From assembly GCF_026965535.1 (NCBI RefSeq), contig NZ_CP114039.1, positions 3,844,001-3,908,000 of the forward strand: a stretch of DNA of 64,000 bases, written 5' to 3'. This DNA comes from Corallococcus sp. NCRR. Its GTDB lineage: Bacteria; Myxococcota; Myxococcia; Myxococcales; Myxococcaceae. The notes beneath the pieces were generated by a model that was given only the letters and a program-made list of their open reading frames with translations, ran no database searches and was not told where the DNA came from. Position 1 is the first letter of the stretch; the number at the start of each line of letters is the position of its first letter. Below are positions 16,920 to 25,715 of this stretch, piece by piece. Made by a program: the position numbers and the translations under genes.

Positions 16920-17788
16920 GATTGGATGAGCAGTCTCCCCGCGGAAGCGCCCAGCGTCGACGCCAGCCCCAGCACCACCACCTGGGCCACGCAGACGCTC
17001 AGGCCATTGCCGTTGAACCGGCCGAAGAACCACAGCACCAGCGCGCTCGACAGCAGCGCGATGGCGTACGTGACGAACATGCCCGCGAACACGTCCCGGC
17101 GCAGACGGCGGCGCGTGAAGCGGTGCGCGCGGGTGAAGTCGCTCTGGAAGAGGATGAGCCCGCCCAGCAACAGCGACAGCACGGCGAGCCCCAGCAGACA
17201 CCCGGGCTGCGTCTCCACGGCGATCATCACGATCTCCTCCGTGGGCGCCACGTTGGCCGCGAACAGCACCGCGCCGCAGAACGAGATGACCAGCTGGCCG
17301 GGGACGTGGTCCGCGGACTCCAGCCGCTTCTTGTCCTCTTCTTCGTCCTCCTCGCGGTGCTGGCCGCCCAGCTGCGCGGTGCCCACCGACACGCCGATGG
17401 CCACGGTGCCGGCCTCCACCACCACCATGCCCACCGCCTCCTGCAGCGACGTGCCCTGGCCGATGCGGCCGATGAGCACGAGCACGGCCGTGGACACGAG
17501 CAGCCCCAGCCCCAGCTCCTCCAGCGAGTCCGTGAAGACGTCGAACCAGCACACGTCCCGGCGGAAGCCGCCGTAGCGGTTGTAGCCGAGGAGCAGCACG
17601 TAGGTGGCCACCAGGTAGCCCAGCACGCTGGCCGGATGGGACGTGAAGCCCGCCCACCACACCTCCATCGTGTAGAGCAGCGGCAGGCTGAAGAGCAGAC
17701 CTCCCGCGATGCCCCGGCCGTATTCGCGCAGGGAGTCCGGCACGGGCCGTCGGCGGCGGGACGCGTCGGCTGAAGGACTGTCTGCCAT
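16916..17788 (-). CDS. TIGR02587-like integral membrane protein
   Basis: 290 residues with about seven or eight hydrophobic helices (GGLLFSLPLLYTMEVWWAGF, VLGYLVATYVLLLG, LGLLVSTAVLVLIG, others) and a charged cytoplasmic-type loop EEDEEEDKKRLES. The N-terminal MEVWW motif and its coupling to a TIGR02588-like protein support the TIGR02587 family, whose function is unknown. It lies 79 bp downstream of the carotene dioxygenase gene on the same strand and could share its transcript. No retinal-binding lysine is seen in the last helix, so it is not a rhodopsin. Confidence 0.82.
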   Translation of the reverse strand: MADSPSADASRRRRPVPDSLREYGRGIAGGLLFSLPLLYTMEVWWAGFTSHPASVLGYLVATYVLLLGYNRYGGFRRDVCWFDVFTDSLEELGLGLLVSTAVLVLIGRIGQGTSLQEAVGMVVVEAGTVAIGVSVGTAQLGGQHREEDEEEDKKRLESADHVPGQLVISFCGAVLFAANVAPTEEIVMIAVETQPGCLLGLAVLSLLLGGLILFQSDFTRAHRFTRRRLRRDVFAGMFVTYAIALLSSALVLWFFGRFNGNGLSVCVAQVVVLGLASTLGASAGRLLIQS

Positions 17789-17867
17789 CTCGGGCCAGAG
17801 TCTAGGTTCGCTTTCCGGAGAGGGAAGCCTTCCCCGGATGGAATGCCCCGCCGGTGGACGGTCCTGC

Positions 17868-18779
17868 TCACGCGAGCCGCTGGTGGAGCCCGTGCATGAC
17901 GCGCAGGTGCGGCAGCGTGAGGACCGCCAGGAAGATGAACAGCACGGGAAGTGGATCCTCCCGCCGTCCCGTGACGCGCCACATCAGGACGAGCAGCCCC
18001 AGCCCGGCCAGCGCCAGCGCCGTGAACGGCAGTGCCTTCAGCCAGACCCGGAAGCGGGACGCTCCGCCGAGATAGCGCTGGATGGCCCGGAGCGAACGCC
18101 ACGCATGCCAGCCCCCGAAGTAGAGCGCGAACGCGACGAGCAGCGGCAGGAGGCAGCCCACCGCGAGCACCGCGGCCCAGCCCGCCAGCCACCGGTCACC
18201 CAGGGGCAGGGGCGGGGCCCACCGGCTGATCATCAGCGTCAAGCCCCCCAGACCCAGGAGCAACGGCCCGGCCACCGGGATGGCTTCGTTCCACACCGCC
18301 AGCGTGGGCGCGTGGTGATGGGTGAGGCGGTCCAGGAGCGGCGTCACCTCCGCCGCGTGCGTGAGCAGCAGGAGCGCCAGCACGAAGGTCCCCACGAGCC
18401 AACGCGCGAGCACCCCGCGCGCAGACATGGGCGTGCCCTCCAGGTCGGCATCTCCGAAGTGCCACGCGGACACGAAGAGGAAGAAGCCCAGGCTCCACAG
18501 GGGCGCGATGCGCCACGCGAGCGCATACAGCGCCATGGTCAGCGCGTACCCCGCCAGGAAACGGGCGCGTGAATGTGTCAGGCCCTCACGGCGGGCGGTC
18601 TCCTGGACGATGAGGTGATCCACGGCGCCGTGGGGAATGCCCACCCCGAGCATCGATGCCGCGAAGACGCTCCACTGCACGCCCGGGGGCAGCTCCCCCG
18701 CGAGCCTCCGCCACAGGACGAGCCCCGCGCCCGTGGCCAGCACTCCCGCGAGCACCAGCGTGTCGCCACGCGCCTTCAT
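17868..18779 (-). CDS. blh: Brp/Blh-family beta-carotene 15,15'-dioxygenase
   Basis: 303-residue polytopic membrane enzyme predicted to cleave beta-carotene centrally into two retinal molecules. Conserved histidines of the Brp/Blh iron site are visible: GIPHGAVDH near the N-terminus, SAWHFGDADLEG in the middle, and LPHLRVMHGLHQ at the C-terminus. Hydrophobic helices alternate throughout. Its ATG overlaps the end of the lycopene cyclase gene by 4 nt, so substrate and product enzymes are coupled: lycopene to beta-carotene to retinal. No rhodopsin gene lies in this window. Confidence 0.9.
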   Translation of the reverse strand: MKARGDTLVLAGVLATGAGLVLWRRLAGELPPGVQWSVFAASMLGVGIPHGAVDHLIVQETARREGLTHSRARFLAGYALTMALYALAWRIAPLWSLGFFLFVSAWHFGDADLEGTPMSARGVLARWLVGTFVLALLLLTHAAEVTPLLDRLTHHHAPTLAVWNEAIPVAGPLLLGLGGLTLMISRWAPPLPLGDRWLAGWAAVLAVGCLLPLLVAFALYFGGWHAWRSLRAIQRYLGGASRFRVWLKALPFTALALAGLGLLVLMWRVTGRREDPLPVLFIFLAVLTLPHLRVMHGLHQRLA

Positions 18780-19924
18780 GACGCCCTGCTTGGCGCGAGC
18801 TGCCGCAGGAACGGCGCGCAGGGCAGGCGGGTGATGAGCGCCAGCTCCTCCCAGAGCGACGTGTCCTCGTCCAGGAAGCGCAGGAGCCGCGGCAGGGGGA
18901 CCTTGTCGAACAACGCCGCGAAGACCCGCGCACCCGCCTCGGGCTGTCGGTCGAGGAGCCCGAGCAGGAGCTGATCATAGAAGCGGAACCGCCCCGTGGT
19001 GGCGGGCCACGCCGGTGCGGTCCCCGCCACCGCGTGCCGCGCGAGCTGTTCGCTGTCCCGGCGGATGCGCTCGAAGGCATAGCCCGTGGAGGCCTTCACC
19101 ATGCCCGCGGCCGTGCCGATGAGCGTCTCGCCCGCGGGCCCCGTCCGCGAGAAGCGGCGGTCCGTCATGGGGATGCGCCCCTCCTCCACGCCCGTGAGGG
19201 TGAAGGGCACCGACGGGAAGCGCTTCCGCAGGTAGTGCTCCAACTGGGCTTCGTAGCGGGCGGTCTCGTAGACGTCCCGGGAGACCGCGGTGATCTCCAC
19301 CAGCGCCTGCGTCGGTGTGAGCGGCAGCACGTATGCGAAGCGCAGGTCCGCCCCTGGCAGGGCGAAGTCCATCAACGTCACGGCGCCGTCGTCGAAGACG
19401 GGCTGCTTCATGCGGACGAACCAGCCCCGGAAGTGCTGCCACAGGTGGGTCCGCTCCAGGCCGGACGCGGGCGGGACGCGGCTGCTGAAGACCTGCCGCG
19501 CGCGCCACGCTCCACCCGGACCCGTGAGCGTGAAGCCATGCGACTCGCGGGTGATGGTCTCCACGGTCGTGCGGACGCGGGTGACGTTGCGGTGCGCGGG
19601 GAGGAACGCGTCCTCGAAGAAGGCGAAGAAGCGGTGGCCCGGGATGTAGTGGTAGCGGTAGGGCGAAAGGCGCAGGCGCAGGTTCGTCCCGGGGGCGCGG
19701 AAGGCCAGCGCGTCCCAGGACTTCGCGATGAGGAAGTCCAGCGGATGCGGCTCGCGGCTCCAGAAGCACCACGAGCGTGACAGCTCCTTCGCTTCGTCGA
19801 GCAGCAGGATGTCCAGCGCGTCACCGCCCGGCTCGCGGGACAGCGCGTGGAGGAGCTGGAAGCCGGCGCAGCCACCTCCCACGATGGCGATGTCATGACA
19901 GCGGGTGGCGGAGACGATGGACAT
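18776..19924 (-). CDS. crtY: Lycopene beta-cyclase (CrtY-type flavoprotein)
   Basis: 382 residues. The N-terminal dinucleotide-binding motif DIAIVGGGCAGFQLLHAL (about residues 11-28), the SRSWCFWSREPHPLD segment, and RIPMTDRRFSRTGPAGETLIGTAAG are typical of CrtY lycopene cyclases. It converts lycopene to beta-carotene at the membrane using a reduced flavin. It is co-directional with and overlaps blh, giving a two-step retinal route. Many myxobacteria use a two-subunit CrtYc/CrtYd cyclase for carotenoids, so a CrtY-type enzyme paired with Blh suggests a dedicated retinal cassette. The start at 19924 has no clear ribosome-binding site. Confidence 0.87.
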   Translation of the reverse strand: MSIVSATRCHDIAIVGGGCAGFQLLHALSREPGGDALDILLLDEAKELSRSWCFWSREPHPLDFLIAKSWDALAFRAPGTNLRLRLSPYRYHYIPGHRFFAFFEDAFLPAHRNVTRVRTTVETITRESHGFTLTGPGGAWRARQVFSSRVPPASGLERTHLWQHFRGWFVRMKQPVFDDGAVTLMDFALPGADLRFAYVLPLTPTQALVEITAVSRDVYETARYEAQLEHYLRKRFPSVPFTLTGVEEGRIPMTDRRFSRTGPAGETLIGTAAGMVKASTGYAFERIRRDSEQLARHAVAGTAPAWPATTGRFRFYDQLLLGLLDRQPEAGARVFAALFDKVPLPRLLRFLDEDTSLWEELALITRLPCAPFLRQLAPSRAS

Positions 19925-20016
19925 GGAAGGGAGATGGGCGCCCGCCAGACACCGGACAATCCCCGCCGCGCCCTGGGACGAGCCTTCACCCGGCGGGGCT
20001 ATAGTCGCCGCCGTCC

Positions 20017-20880
20017 ATGACCGAGCGTCCCGCCCAATACATCCTCACGCTGTCGTGCCCGGATCAGCGCGGCATCGTCCACGCCGTCTCCGGCTGGCTC
20101 GCCGAGCACGGTTGCAACATCCTCGACAGCGCCCAGTACGGCGACCCGCGGACGCGGCTGTTCTTCATGCGCGTGCACTTCGCGGATGAAGAGGGGAAGG
20201 CGCAGCCCGCGGCGCTGCGCGAGGCCTTCGGGGCGCTCGCGGGGCGGTTCGCCATGGAGTGGCACCTGCACGACGCGTCGGAGAAGCCGCGCGTGCTGCT
20301 GATGGTCTCGAAGATTGGCCACTGCCTGAACGACCTGCTGTATCGCTACCGCAGCGGCATCCTGCAGGTGGAGATCCCGGCCATCGTGTCCAACCACCGG
20401 GACTTCTACCAACTGGCCGCGTCCCACGACATTCCGTTCCACCACCTGCCGGTGACGCCGGAGAACAAGGAACGGCAGGAGGCGCGCCTGCTGGAGCTGG
20501 TGCGTGAGCAGCGCGTGGACCTGGTGGTGCTCGCCCGCTACATGCAGATCCTCTCCGCCGGGACGTGCGATGTGCTGCGCGGGCGGCTCATCAACATCCA
20601 CCACTCGTTCCTGCCCAGCTTCAAGGGCGCGCGGCCCTACCAGCAGGCCTACGACCGGGGCGTGAAGCTGATTGGCGCGACGGCCCACTTCGTCACGGGC
20701 GACCTGGACGAGGGACCCATCATCGAACAGGACGTGGAGCGCGTGGACCACACGCTGTCGCCCGAGGCGCTGACGGCGATGGGGCGCGACGTGGAGAGCG
20801 TGGTGCTGGGCCGCGCGGTGACGTGGTTCGTGCAGCACCGCATCCTGCTCAACGGCCACAAGACCGTCGTGTTCCGCTGA
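20017..20880 (+). CDS. purU: Formyltetrahydrofolate deformylase
   Basis: 287 residues. Hydrolyses 10-formyl-THF to formate and THF, feeding PurT-type purine synthesis and balancing one-carbon pools. An N-terminal ACT domain (residues 7-80, SCPDQRGIVHAVSGWLAEHG) is followed by a formyltransferase-like catalytic domain with INIHHSFLPSFKGARPYQQA and GATAHFVTGDLDEGPIIEQD, which contains the catalytic Asn, His and Asp of the family. Length is normal. It is divergent from crtY across 92 bp; TATAGT at 20000-20005 is a possible -10 close to the ATG. Confidence 0.95.
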   Translation: MTERPAQYILTLSCPDQRGIVHAVSGWLAEHGCNILDSAQYGDPRTRLFFMRVHFADEEGKAQPAALREAFGALAGRFAMEWHLHDASEKPRVLLMVSKIGHCLNDLLYRYRSGILQVEIPAIVSNHRDFYQLAASHDIPFHHLPVTPENKERQEARLLELVREQRVDLVVLARYMQILSAGTCDVLRGRLINIHHSFLPSFKGARPYQQAYDRGVKLIGATAHFVTGDLDEGPIIEQDVERVDHTLSPEALTAMGRDVESVVLGRAVTWFVQHRILLNGHKTVVFR

Positions 20881-20915
20881 GCCCGCCTGAATGGCGATGA
20901 CCGGTCGCCCGGCGT

Positions 20916-20921
20916 TATGCT
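20916..20921 (+). promoter_or_regulatory. Candidate -10 element TATGCT for a leaderless transcript
   Basis: TATGCT ends exactly 6 nt before the ATG at 20928, which places the expected start site on the ATG itself. There is no Shine-Dalgarno sequence upstream of this gene. The same geometry occurs before the MFS gene at 25728. Confidence 0.4.
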
Positions 20922-20927
20922 CACGTC

Positions 20928-21473
<546 letters not shown>

Positions 21474-21482
21474 CCGTCACGC

Positions 21483-22670
21483 CTAGCCGGCGGGGCACGC
21501 GGCGCCCGCGCCGAGCACGTCCGCGTCGTGGTGCACCTGCACCGCGCCGGACGCCTCCAGGTGGCGCACGAACAGCGAGCCGAAGACCTCCGCGTTGCCG
21601 CTCAGGTTGAGCTGGGCCTGGGGCGCGTAGAGGTTGCCCGCGAGCGTGCTGCCCGCGGAGATGTCCAGCGCCTGCGAGCCCGCCACGTAGACGCGCACCC
21701 GCGAGGGCAGGGCGGCGGAGCCCAGCGTGAGGTCGCCGGACACGATGAAGCCCCCCGCGAGGAAGAGGTCCAGCTCACCGGGAGGCTGCACGTCCACGGT
21801 GAGCGCTTCCTTCAGGTCCACGCCGCCGGGGATGAACAGCGCGGTGCGGCCCCGGATGCGCAGCGTGGCGTGGCCCGGCCCCGCGATGCGCGTCAGCAGG
21901 AAGCGGCCACAGGGCAGCTCCAGCACGCGCTCGCCGGTGACGTCCGTCAGCGTCGCCGGGTCCAGGCCGATGGCCGCGTTGTCGTTGTCCACGGTGTGGT
22001 GGGCGATGAGCGCGGCCGGGTCGAAGCGAGAGCCCTCGTCGCAGTCACAGGGGATGACCGGGGGCACGGGCTCACGGCGCAGCTCCGACGCCTGGGCCGG
22101 GCCCGGAGAGAACTCCGGGGGCACGGTGAGCACGCCGCCCACGGTGAGCGCGGCGAGCCCCACGTCCCCGTTCACCCGAGCATCACCCGTGACAGTGGCG
22201 GAGGTGCCGGGGCCGGAGAGGGGACCGTTGCTGTCCAGGACGCCGCCCACCGTGAGCGGACTGCCGAGCTGGACGCCACCCACCTGGAGCGAGCCGCCCA
22301 CCGAGACGCGGTCGTTCGCGGACAGGACTCCGTTCACGCCCACGTCGCCCCCCGTGCCGCCGGGAGCATAGGGGCCCGCGGAGCTTCGGAATGCATCCAC
22401 GGTGAAGGGGGCGCTGAGGGACAGTCCCTCGCAGGAGCACGCCGCGCGGCGGAACAGCGTCTGCGCCAGCTGGCCGCTGCACACCCGTGGTCCGGAGGCC
22501 GGGTTCCCCAGCAGGAGCGGAGGGCCGCTGTCCGCGCAGTGCTCCGCCCATTCATCCGGAACGCCGGTCCCCGCGTCGGGCGAACGCAGCGTGGCCACCG
22601 GATCATCCACCGTGCACGCGGCGCTCAACAGCGCGCTCCAGGCCACGAGACCCGCGAGGCCGTGCTTCAT
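21483..22670 (-). CDS. Lipoprotein with polymer-like beta-helix region, unknown function
   Basis: 395 residues. The signal sequence GLAGLVAWSALLSAAC carries a lipobox ending at Cys19. The middle is rich in short periodic segments (VGVNGVLSANDRVSVGGSLQ, VTGDARVNGDVGLAALTVGG) resembling bactofilin- or adhesin-type beta-helix turns. The C-terminal half (LFIPGGVDLKEALTVDVQPP, LAGNLYAPQAQLNLSGNAEV) resembles the DUF7305-type domain seen in pilus-like or ice-binding-like secreted proteins. It is the last gene of a four-gene operon with an ECF sigma factor, overlapping the TPR gene by 4 nt. Probably anchored in the outer membrane. Role unknown. Confidence 0.8.
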   Translation of the reverse strand: MKHGLAGLVAWSALLSAACTVDDPVATLRSPDAGTGVPDEWAEHCADSGPPLLLGNPASGPRVCSGQLAQTLFRRAACSCEGLSLSAPFTVDAFRSSAGPYAPGGTGGDVGVNGVLSANDRVSVGGSLQVGGVQLGSPLTVGGVLDSNGPLSGPGTSATVTGDARVNGDVGLAALTVGGVLTVPPEFSPGPAQASELRREPVPPVIPCDCDEGSRFDPAALIAHHTVDNDNAAIGLDPATLTDVTGERVLELPCGRFLLTRIAGPGHATLRIRGRTALFIPGGVDLKEALTVDVQPPGELDLFLAGGFIVSGDLTLGSAALPSRVRVYVAGSQALDISAGSTLAGNLYAPQAQLNLSGNAEVFGSLFVRHLEASGAVQVHHDADVLGAGAACPAG

Positions 22671-23467
22671 GGCGGCGACAGCTCGCGGAGCCGTGCTCGC
22701 GAGGCCGCGCTCAGCGGTGAGTCCGGATGCAGCGAGAGGAACTCACCCAGCGCCCGGGCCTCCGCAGACGTGTCGCCCAGGGCGCGGTGGGCTTCCGCCA
22801 CGCCGTGGCGTGCCTCCGGATCCAACACGCCGCCGGGTTGCAGCCGCACCGCGTCCTGGTACTGGCGCAGGGCGCCTCGCGCGTCACCCAGGTGCTCCAG
22901 CCGCAGCGACCCCGACGCCACGCGCGCGACGTACGCCGCCAGCGAGGACGGCTCCGCGCGGATGACGCGCAGGTACAGTCCTTCCGCGTCCTTCCACTTG
23001 CCCGCCGAACGGAGCGCGTTGGCCTGCCGCAGCAGGTCCTCCGGCTTCGATGATTCCTTCACCGTGAGGGTCGGACGCAGCGGCCTTGGATGCTCGATGA
23101 CGAAGGGCTCGGGCGGCGCGGGCGGGGGCAGGGGCACCGGCTCCAGCGTGGCCACCCGCGTCGGCTCCGGCACGGCCGGCGTCAGCACCTGCGGGGGCGG
23201 CTGCGCGGGCTTCGCGTAGCGCCACACGGCGGCGGCCGCGGCCCCGGTGAAGACGAGCGCCGCGCCCGCCATCAACCACACGGGAGGCCGCCTGCGTCTT
23301 CGCGGAGGCTCCGGCGCCTGCTGGAGCGCCGCGTCCAATGCCGCCTGGACGAGCGCGCCCGAACGCTGCCGGGACAGCCGCCGCGCGGGCCCACTGCCGT
23401 TGTCCAGGGGCCGCAGCAGGTCGTCCAGCGGCTCACCGTCACCGTCGCCGGGGGGGCGGGGGCTCAT
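22667..23467 (-). CDS. TPR-containing single-pass membrane protein (putative sigma-factor partner)
   Basis: 266 residues from the ATG at 23467, which overlaps the sigma gene stop by 4 nt (ATGA). About 90 residues of cytoplasmic N-terminus precede the helix PVWLMAGAALVFTGAAAAAV. A proline-rich spacer and a periplasmic TPR-like region follow (LLRQANALRSAGKWKDAEGL, DARGALRQYQDAVRLQPGG, HRALGDTSAEARALGEFLSL). Topology and position directly after an ECF sigma gene fit an anti-sigma or signal-transducing partner, although no zinc-type anti-sigma motif is visible. Regulator role is inferred from context. Confidence 0.85.
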   Translation of the reverse strand: MSPRPPGDGDGEPLDDLLRPLDNGSGPARRLSRQRSGALVQAALDAALQQAPEPPRRRRRPPVWLMAGAALVFTGAAAAAVWRYAKPAQPPPQVLTPAVPEPTRVATLEPVPLPPPAPPEPFVIEHPRPLRPTLTVKESSKPEDLLRQANALRSAGKWKDAEGLYLRVIRAEPSSLAAYVARVASGSLRLEHLGDARGALRQYQDAVRLQPGGVLDPEARHGVAEAHRALGDTSAEARALGEFLSLHPDSPLSAASRARLRELSPP

Positions 23468-24102
23468 GACGACTCCCCCTCGGGTGCCTCGTCCTCCGCG
23501 GCCAGCGCGCGCAGGGCGGTGCGTCCCAGGCGCAGCCGGCTGCGCACGGTCTCGAAGGGGACGCCCAGCTCTGTCGAAATCTCCTGCACGCTCAATTCCA
23601 GGACGTGGTGCAGCACCAGCGCGTGCCGCTGCTCCGTCGACAACTGGTCCAGTAACGTCACCAGGTGACGGCGGTACAGATATTCGTCCGCCGGCGCTTC
23701 GTCGGACGGCACCGCCAACAACTCCACCGGGTCCCCACTGTAGCGGGCCTCGCGTCCGCGTGAGCGCTTGAGCCACGCGAACGTGGTGCGCACCACCACC
23801 CGGTCCACCCAGCCGTGGAAACGCCCGTCGCCGCGATAGGTGGGCAGGCCCCGCACCAGCGTGATGAGCGACTCCTGGGCGATGTCCTCCACGTCCGAGT
23901 CTCCCCGCACCAGGTAGCGCACCAGGTTGCGCACGCGCGGCAGCAACTCCAGGAGCAGGGATTCGGTCGCGTCGCGCTGTCCCCGCATGGCCGCCATCAG
24001 CCGGGCGTCCTCGCCACGGGGCGCGACGGTCACATGTGAGCCCGAGCTCCTCATGCCCACCAGGGAGAGGGGACGCCGCCAGATCGGGTCATCGGTGCTC
24101 AC
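23464..24102 (-). CDS. ECF-family RNA polymerase sigma factor
   Basis: 212 residues. Sigma region 2 contains LVRYLVRGDSDVEDIAQESL and FHGWVDRVVVRTTFAWLKRS; region 4 contains LDQLSTEQRHALVLHHVLEL and VQEISTELGVPFETVRSRLR, a helix-turn-helix for the -35 element. The GTG start at 24102 was chosen because GTGA overlaps the stop of the upstream gene; an ATG at 24054 is a possible alternative. It directs transcription of an unknown regulon, probably including its own operon of outer-membrane-type protein, TPR membrane protein and lipoprotein. Confidence 0.9.
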   Translation of the reverse strand: MSTDDPIWRRPLSLVGMRSSGSHVTVAPRGEDARLMAAMRGQRDATESLLLELLPRVRNLVRYLVRGDSDVEDIAQESLITLVRGLPTYRGDGRFHGWVDRVVVRTTFAWLKRSRGREARYSGDPVELLAVPSDEAPADEYLYRRHLVTLLDQLSTEQRHALVLHHVLELSVQEISTELGVPFETVRSRLRLGRTALRALAAEDEAPEGESS

Positions 24103-25181
24103 GGAAAAATCACCATCCCCACTTCCAGTCGGGGGCGCACGGACGCACCGTCCTCCCGGAGCATGAAGGCGCCATCCACCGCGTACCCCAGCCGGGGCCG
24201 GCCCAGGAGCACCTCTCCCGACAGCGCCGCCTCCAACGCGAGCGCCGGCCCCCACCGCCACGCCACGCGCACCGCCGGCCCCACGACGAAGGCCGCGAGC
24301 ATCCGGGACGGCGTGGGCTCCACCTCCGAGGCCCGGGCCTCCGTGCGCCGCCAGAAGCCCGCGACCCCGGCCCCCAGGCCCACCGTGCCCTCCCACGCGC
24401 CCGCCTTCACGAAGGGCACGTCCGCCCACACCAGCGCGGAGCCCTGCATGAGGCGGATGTCCGCGTACGCGTCCTGAAGGTGCACCGGCAGCGCCGCCAG
24501 CACCTGCGCGCGAAGGCGCGGCACCCGGCCCGCCCATCCCGCCCCCACGGACAGCCCCTGCTGTCCCCAGGGGTGATAGCCGTCCAGCGCCGCGTGTACG
24601 CCCACCTGGATGAAGGCCCCGTCCGCCGGAGCCACCGGCGCCTCGACCACCGGCGCCGGAGCAGCGGGGGGAGGCGGCGCCACCACCACGGGAGGCGGGG
24701 GAGGGGGCGCGACCACTTCCCCCAGCGGTTCGCCCGCGTCCACCGCGCGCAGCGCCGAGCGCACCGCCAACGCCAGCGCCTCCGCGCCCACGGACCACGT
24801 CAGCGTCTCCGGCGCCCCTTCCACCCGAGCGCTCCGCACGAACAGGTGTCCCGTGCGCGGAGCCGCCACCGACACCCGCAGCTCCACCCCAGCGCGCGTG
24901 AACCACAACACCGCGCGAGCGTCCTTCCGTGAAGCCAGCCGCTCCGCCTCACGCCACGCGCCATCGGAGCCCGAGTCCATGGACGGACCCGCCTCCGGCT
25001 CCAGCACCACCGGCAGGTCGCTGCTCTGCCCCCGCACCCGCTCCAGCAGTGCGCGGTCCTCGGCGGTGGCCACGCGCGCCACCGCCCGCCATGACTCGGC
25101 CGCCCACGCGGGGCCCCACGGGCCCAGCACCAGGGCCAGCACCACCACGCGCTGCCACGCCACGGCCTCCAACACGGACAT
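24099..25181 (-). CDS. Secreted outer-membrane-type protein with proline-rich linker
   Basis: 360 residues from the ATG at 25181, which has GGAAGGTAGG upstream and begins the signal peptide [20 protein letters not shown] ending in PAWA. An earlier ATG at 25226 would bury the signal sequence. An N-terminal globular region (to about residue 150) is followed by a Pro/Val/Ala linker ([20 protein letters not shown]) and a C-terminal region of alternating amphipathic strands ending in [13 protein letters not shown], consistent with an outer-membrane beta-barrel. It is the first gene of the ECF sigma operon and may be the sensor or client. No specific family recognised. Confidence 0.8.
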   Translation of the reverse strand: MSVLEAVAWQRVVVLALVLGPWGPAWAAESWRAVARVATAEDRALLERVRGQSSDLPVVLEPEAGPSMDSGSDGAWREAERLASRKDARAVLWFTRAGVELRVSVAAPRTGHLFVRSARVEGAPETLTWSVGAEALALAVRSALRAVDAGEPLGEVVAPPPPPPVVVAPPPPAAPAPVVEAPVAPADGAFIQVGVHAALDGYHPWGQQGLSVGAGWAGRVPRLRAQVLAALPVHLQDAYADIRLMQGSALVWADVPFVKAGAWEGTVGLGAGVAGFWRRTEARASEVEPTPSRMLAAFVVGPAVRVAWRWGPALALEAALSGEVLLGRPRLGYAVDGAFMLREDGASVRPRLEVGMVIFP

Positions 25182-25353
25182 GCAGTAAAACCTACCTTCC
25201 AGGGAATTCTTCTGGAAGCTCCCCACGGTGTGGATTGCCTGTCACGCACCGGAGGGGACGGCGGGAGGGCGGAGGCCACCCTCGCCCGTCACCCCGGACC
25301 CGGCGCATCCCATCCCCGCGCTCCGGTGCAGGGACGACTGTCTCCGGGGGCGG

Positions 25354-25402
25354 GATGTCTGTGTTTCACGCAGCGCGGAGTCTTGTCTCAACGCCAGACA
25401 TC
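25354..25402 (+). repeat. Inverted repeat upstream of the ubiquitin gene
   Basis: GATGTCTG (25354-25361) and CAGACATC (25395-25402) form a perfect 8-bp inverted repeat separated by 33 nt. The right arm ends 8 nt before the GGAGG ribosome-binding site of the ubiquitin gene. It could be an operator or a 5'-leader stem. The left arm includes an in-frame ATG (25355) that would add 22 residues to ubiquitin if used. The rest of the interval 25182-25353 shows nothing else I can name. Confidence 0.35.
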
Positions 25403-25420
25403 GCTGGCCTGGAGGCAAAC

Positions 25421-25642
25421 ATGCAAATCTTCGTGACGACCCTGACCGGGAAGACCATCGAATTGGAGGTGGAGCCGGGCGACACCATCGAGAACGTCAA
25501 GGTGAAGATCCAGGACAAGGAGGGCGTCCCGCCCGACCAGCAGCGCCTCATCTTCGACCAGAAACAGCTGGCGGACGGCAAGACGCTGTCGGATTACAAC
25601 ATCCCGGCGGAGTCCACGCTGTACCTGGTGCTGCGCCTCTAG
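25421..25642 (+). CDS. Eukaryote-like ubiquitin lacking the C-terminal Arg-Gly-Gly
   Basis: 73-residue protein that aligns without gaps to residues 1-73 of human ubiquitin, with 61 identities by my own count (about 84%). Differences are K6T, T14E, S20G, A28V, I36V, A46D, G47Q, E51A, R54K, Q62P, K63A and H68Y. It keeps L8, I44 and V70 of the binding patch and K11, K27, K29, K33 and K48, and starts [20 protein letters not shown]. It stops at LVLRL, so R74-G75-G76 needed for activation and conjugation are missing. The start at 25421 has GGAGG 5 nt upstream; an in-frame ATG at 25355 is the alternative. Neighbours encode no E1, E2, E3 or JAB protease. Horizontal acquisition from a eukaryote is the simplest origin. 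Role unknown: non-covalent mimic or effector, or conjugation after unknown processing. Confidence 0.95.
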   Translation: MQIFVTTLTGKTIELEVEPGDTIENVKVKIQDKEGVPPDQQRLIFDQKQLADGKTLSDYNIPAESTLYLVLRL

Positions 25643-25715
25643 GACGGCGGAGCCCGGCGGCGCCAGGGCAGGCGGGCCGTCATGTGACGCTTGCTCCCGG
25701 CGCGGGAACGCCCCC

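Noticed and set aside
16916-17788. Could the membrane protein beside blh be the missing rhodopsin?
   Set aside because: The last helix has no lysine for a retinal Schiff base, and the sequence fits the TIGR02587 pattern with its TIGR02588 partner.
24929-25420. Long N-terminal extension of the ubiquitin frame
   Set aside because: The upstream in-frame translation is Pro/Ser/Arg-rich noise overlapping the 5' end of the divergent gene, and a strong GGAGG lies just before the ubiquitin Met.
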